From the NCBI GenBank assembly GCA_010909165.1, contig VJWM01000178.1, forward strand, positions 62,001 through 126,000: 64,000 nt of DNA. The letters run 5' to 3'. Position 1 is the stretch's first letter. Each line of letters begins with the position of its first letter. Of this stretch, positions 61,420-64,000 are shown piece by piece. This DNA comes from Anthoceros angustus (lineage: Eukaryota > Streptophyta > Anthocerotopsida > Anthocerotales > Anthocerotaceae). The translations under genes and the position numbers were made by a program. The notes beneath the pieces were generated by a model. It saw only the letters and a list, made by a program, of their open reading frames with translations. It was not told where the DNA came from and ran no database searches.

Positions 61420-61744
61420 CCCAGCTGTTTGAAGAGGATAAATGACTCAGAGCTATGTGTGAGGAATTTGCGTGTTGTTGTTCTATGGGGGAGTGTGTTC
61501 GTACGCGTGACATTTCTCCCTCCTATTATTATTGGTTTATCTATATTTACTGATTTGATTTTTGCTTGGTTGTTGAGGAAGTCTTGATATGAATGCAAGT
61601 ACTTTCTCATTCAACACTCCCTCTTTGTCATGATCAACGTCATGTTAGCAATTGACCAAAGTGATAGTAATGCCGTTAAAATGTGTATCCGCTTTTCTAA
61701 CATCAAAATATGCGCCCCTAAAGTTACCATTTCCCTTTTAGTTA

Positions 61745-61970
61745 ATGTATGACATCACATATAGGTTGCAATGATCAAATACTTCGTCAATCTAAAACAA
61801 TTCCATCACTATGTGTCACCGAGCAATTTCAAAACTTTCATCATCGGTCAGGGAGGGCATCTGGCTGCGAATGGCTTGCTTGTTAGCTACAAGCTACTCG
61901 TATAAAGGATATCAAACTGGTCTTCACATTCTTTGCAACTCGGTTGATCTTCAATGTGCTTCATGTTTTT
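61745..61970 (-). pseudogene. hAT-family transposase relic, middle region, second copy
   Basis: It is the duplicate of 60010-60249 with several deletions that destroy the frame. Confidence 0.45.
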
Positions 61971-62663
61971 AAGCATATGGCATGTGGAGATGTCTCGCTC
62001 CACAAGCTATATTTCTCGCAAAATCCTCCTTCATGCCGTCACCACATGCATTTCACAATCCATCTAATCCATATTTGATAATTAAAATAAAATAAAATAC
62101 TTATTCTTTTTACATACATATATAATTTTACAATAAATAAGTAACTATATGTCATATAATTAAAATTTTATTACCTTAAGATGTAAGTATAAAATAATAT
62201 TTTACCTTACAAGAATAATTATCACCATAATTACTACGGTGCTGGGTCTTACCCATAATAGTCACAAGCCTAGCCTAGCCGGTGGACTCCACCGGCTACT
62301 CCCTTTAAAACCGGCTCGGATAAAGGCGTCATTTATTTCGGAATGACGAGTTTTGGTGAGTTGAAAATGACGAAACCAGAAATTCGCTGGACGTCATATG
62401 TCAAATGTCATTCACAAGAAAAGTCTCTGAAGACTGGCATCTCCTGTTTTTGTGGCATCCAACTTCTGTTCGTGTACAAAAGAATCTTGCGTACAAAAAG
62501 CATGGAGTTCCGAGTTCCCTTCAGTCCTTCTTGACAATCCTCGCAAGTTCGAGGACACGACATGGGCTTGCTGAACCGAACATAAGGAGGTTGTAAACGC
62601 ATTTAAATCCTTAGAGACCGAGGTGATGGTTGCGAGGAGGAAGCCATAGGGACCGACTCAGCA

Positions 62664-63119
62664 TCAGCAGAGCCAGGTGAGGTGGCTGGGGACACCATAT
62701 ACATCAGTGCACCGCCAAATCCAATCTGGCCGCAATGTACATTTGTCATGGTTGGGGCCCATTGTGATCCATACCACCAGCCGTTCACAAGGGTTGTCTC
62801 CATTCCATGGTAGAAACTGTATGGCATCATCCACTGCCATAGCACCACCAGCGCATAAGCGACCCTGCAATGCAGACATGGCCAGCTCCTTGAATCCCCG
62901 TGAGCCAAGGCTGAAGTTGACAAGCTCTTTCAGCTCAGAGAGCGCATCTGGAGGACCAGGAAGCGGAGGAAGGCCAGTGCCAGCATTGCCTAGCAGCTGG
63001 GCTGCCACTCTAGGACTGCGGCGGCGCAGCGTTCCCTCAGTGGCGGCTCTCGGAGCCAGATCCGTACCTCCAGCCTTCTCATTCCTAGTCTGCCCAGGCT
63101 GTTTCGGAAGGGCTACCAC
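62664..63119 (-). CDS. Unidentified GC-rich reading frame, copy 2 (151 codons)
   Basis: One frame runs from MVALPKQPGQTRNEKAGG through ELKELVNFSLGSRGFKELAM, CAGGAMAVDDAIQFLPWNG and ERLVVWITMGPNHDK to CTDVYGVP. Tryptophans and a Cys-rich start of the second half suggest a folded domain, but I do not recognise it. The frame probably once continued upstream (towards 63.8 kb). Confidence 0.35.
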   Translation of the reverse strand: MVALPKQPGQTRNEKAGGTDLAPRAATEGTLRRRSPRVAAQLLGNAGTGLPPLPGPPDALSELKELVNFSLGSRGFKELAMSALQGRLCAGGAMAVDDAIQFLPWNGDNPCERLVVWITMGPNHDKCTLRPDWIWRCTDVYGVPSHLTWLC

Positions 63120-63139
63120 CCCAGCTGTTTGAAGAGGAT

Positions 63140-64000
63140 CAGAGGGATGGGGACCTGGGACAGGGCTTGCAGGCGATCCCGTGGATGAGTTTCTACTAGC
63201 CTGAGCTCCGGAGGTCTGAGAGGGGAGGACGGAAGGGACCTTGCAAGCTCCGAATCGGTGTCAGTGTCGTCGTTCTGAGATGACTCCTCCATCTCTGAGT
63301 CTGCCTCTGCCTCGGCAAATTTGGCGATACAGCGGCCACGACAGGTGCTGCTTCACTCATGGAGTTATCTCCACAGAGACCCCATTCGTGAACCGATTTT
63401 CTCTTGCATGCAGGGGAGAGCTACTGCAAAGGGTAAAGCTTGGGCTGGGTCTGAATCGGCTAGCAAGGAGAGGGCACTGGAAGGGCGTATTGGTTCTACA
63501 TCCATGCTACCAGACGGGTCCAAGGGGAGGTCAAGTGGCTGGGCTATCAGTTTGATGAATCATCGGGCAGACTTCGTTCTGATGAGGTAAAGATCTGGGA
63601 GATAGATGGACTGCTAGGAGGACTGGGCTTCTTTCTCTGCGCTTCTTACTTGGTTTGATAGGAGATGGGCTAGCAGCACTAACAGGTATCAACTCTTTGA
63701 CAGGAGTGGAAGAGGGACTGGGTGGGGTGATCTTGTCCAGGGCAGTAGTTTCCAAGAAGGGCTGCTCCGGTACTGTCTCCTGGTCTGGGGTGCGTCCTCG
63801 TCCATGACACGTAGGGCTTCAGCACATGATACCGGTATTCATTTTAGGTTACAGTCTACATTTACTTAATGGTTTAATGAAATATATAAATACGTACATA
63901 ACTCCAATGAGTGGACATAAAAAGCAAAAAGTACTTACAATATTGCGTTATTTATGGCAGACAGTGATGGCAAGCATGTATTCACGTTATTTACAACGGA
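63140..64000 (-). other. Continuation of the unidentified region to the window edge
   Basis: At 63755-63531 a minus frame is Pro/Ser-rich with a basic, nuclear-signal-like KPSKKRRERSP. Frames change several times, so a complete protein is not visible. After 63840 the sequence becomes AT-rich with no feature. Confidence 0.3.

Larger units (their letters stand above)
59682..61448. repeat. Tandem duplication, unit 1 (1767 bp)
   Basis: The sequence from agagctatgtgtgaggaatt is repeated from 61449. It includes the outer part of the right inverted arm, an hAT piece, AT-rich spacer and a GC-rich frame. Confidence 0.9.
61449..63139. repeat. Tandem duplication, unit 2
   Basis: This is the second copy of 59682-61448 with many small deletions in the first 500 bp and near identity afterwards. 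Confidence 0.9.

Overview
This is nuclear DNA of a land plant. The genes have short GT-AG introns (about 70-230 bp) and encode plant-type proteins: a plastid-targeted Hsp70, a peroxisomal NAD carrier of the PXN type, a plant secreted glycerophosphodiester phosphodiesterase, an ABCG7-type half-transporter, an ARGOS/OSR-type small membrane protein and two CDC48 paralogs. TTTAGGG-type (plant telomere) repeats also occur. Compact introns and an abundance of degenerate transposons would fit a non-seed plant, but the species cannot be named from the sequence.

Layout: 1-581 is the 3' end of one CDC48 paralog. 0.9-2.0 kb is a decayed ABCG7-like gene (minus). 3.56-3.84 kb is an OSR/ARGOS-like gene (minus) with a GC-rich upstream region to about 6.5 kb. 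6.5-12.7 kb is gene-free, AT-rich and ends in a TTTAGGG-rich tandem array. 12.67-15.13 kb is a reverse-transcriptase-type element with a C2H2 finger but no catalytic core, followed by a 193-bp MITE. 15.8-24.1 kb holds the PXN gene in one nearly complete copy plus broken copies. 22.9-28.2 kb holds a seven-exon GDPD gene (minus) plus partial copies of its two ends. 28.9-34.6 kb is repeat DNA with a MULE-like relic. 34.65-39.1 kb is plastid HSP70, split by an internal duplication. 39.3-45.7 kb is duplicated spacer and a 119-bp satellite. 46.3-49.5 kb is a nine-exon CDC48 gene with partial copies downstream to 53.1 kb. 54.7-55.9 kb is minisatellite DNA. 55.9-59.9 kb is bounded by long inverted repeats and contains hAT transposase remains. 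60-64 kb is duplicated hAT remains and an unidentified GC-rich reading frame.

The dominant structural signal is serial direct duplication. At least eight tandem units of 1.3-2.2 kb, plus a compound PXN duplication, cover much of the window, often with a few bases of shared sequence at the junctions. The copies differ mainly by small indels and C/T changes in CAG/CTG (CHG) contexts. Both CDC48 paralogs carry the same one-base frame loss at a CCAGG site. This suggests either assembly and long-read basecalling artefacts at methylated CHG sites, or a genome with very active template-switch duplication; the sequence alone cannot separate them. The genes have ordinary housekeeping roles and do not form a pathway or cluster. 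I see no convincing new multi-gene system.
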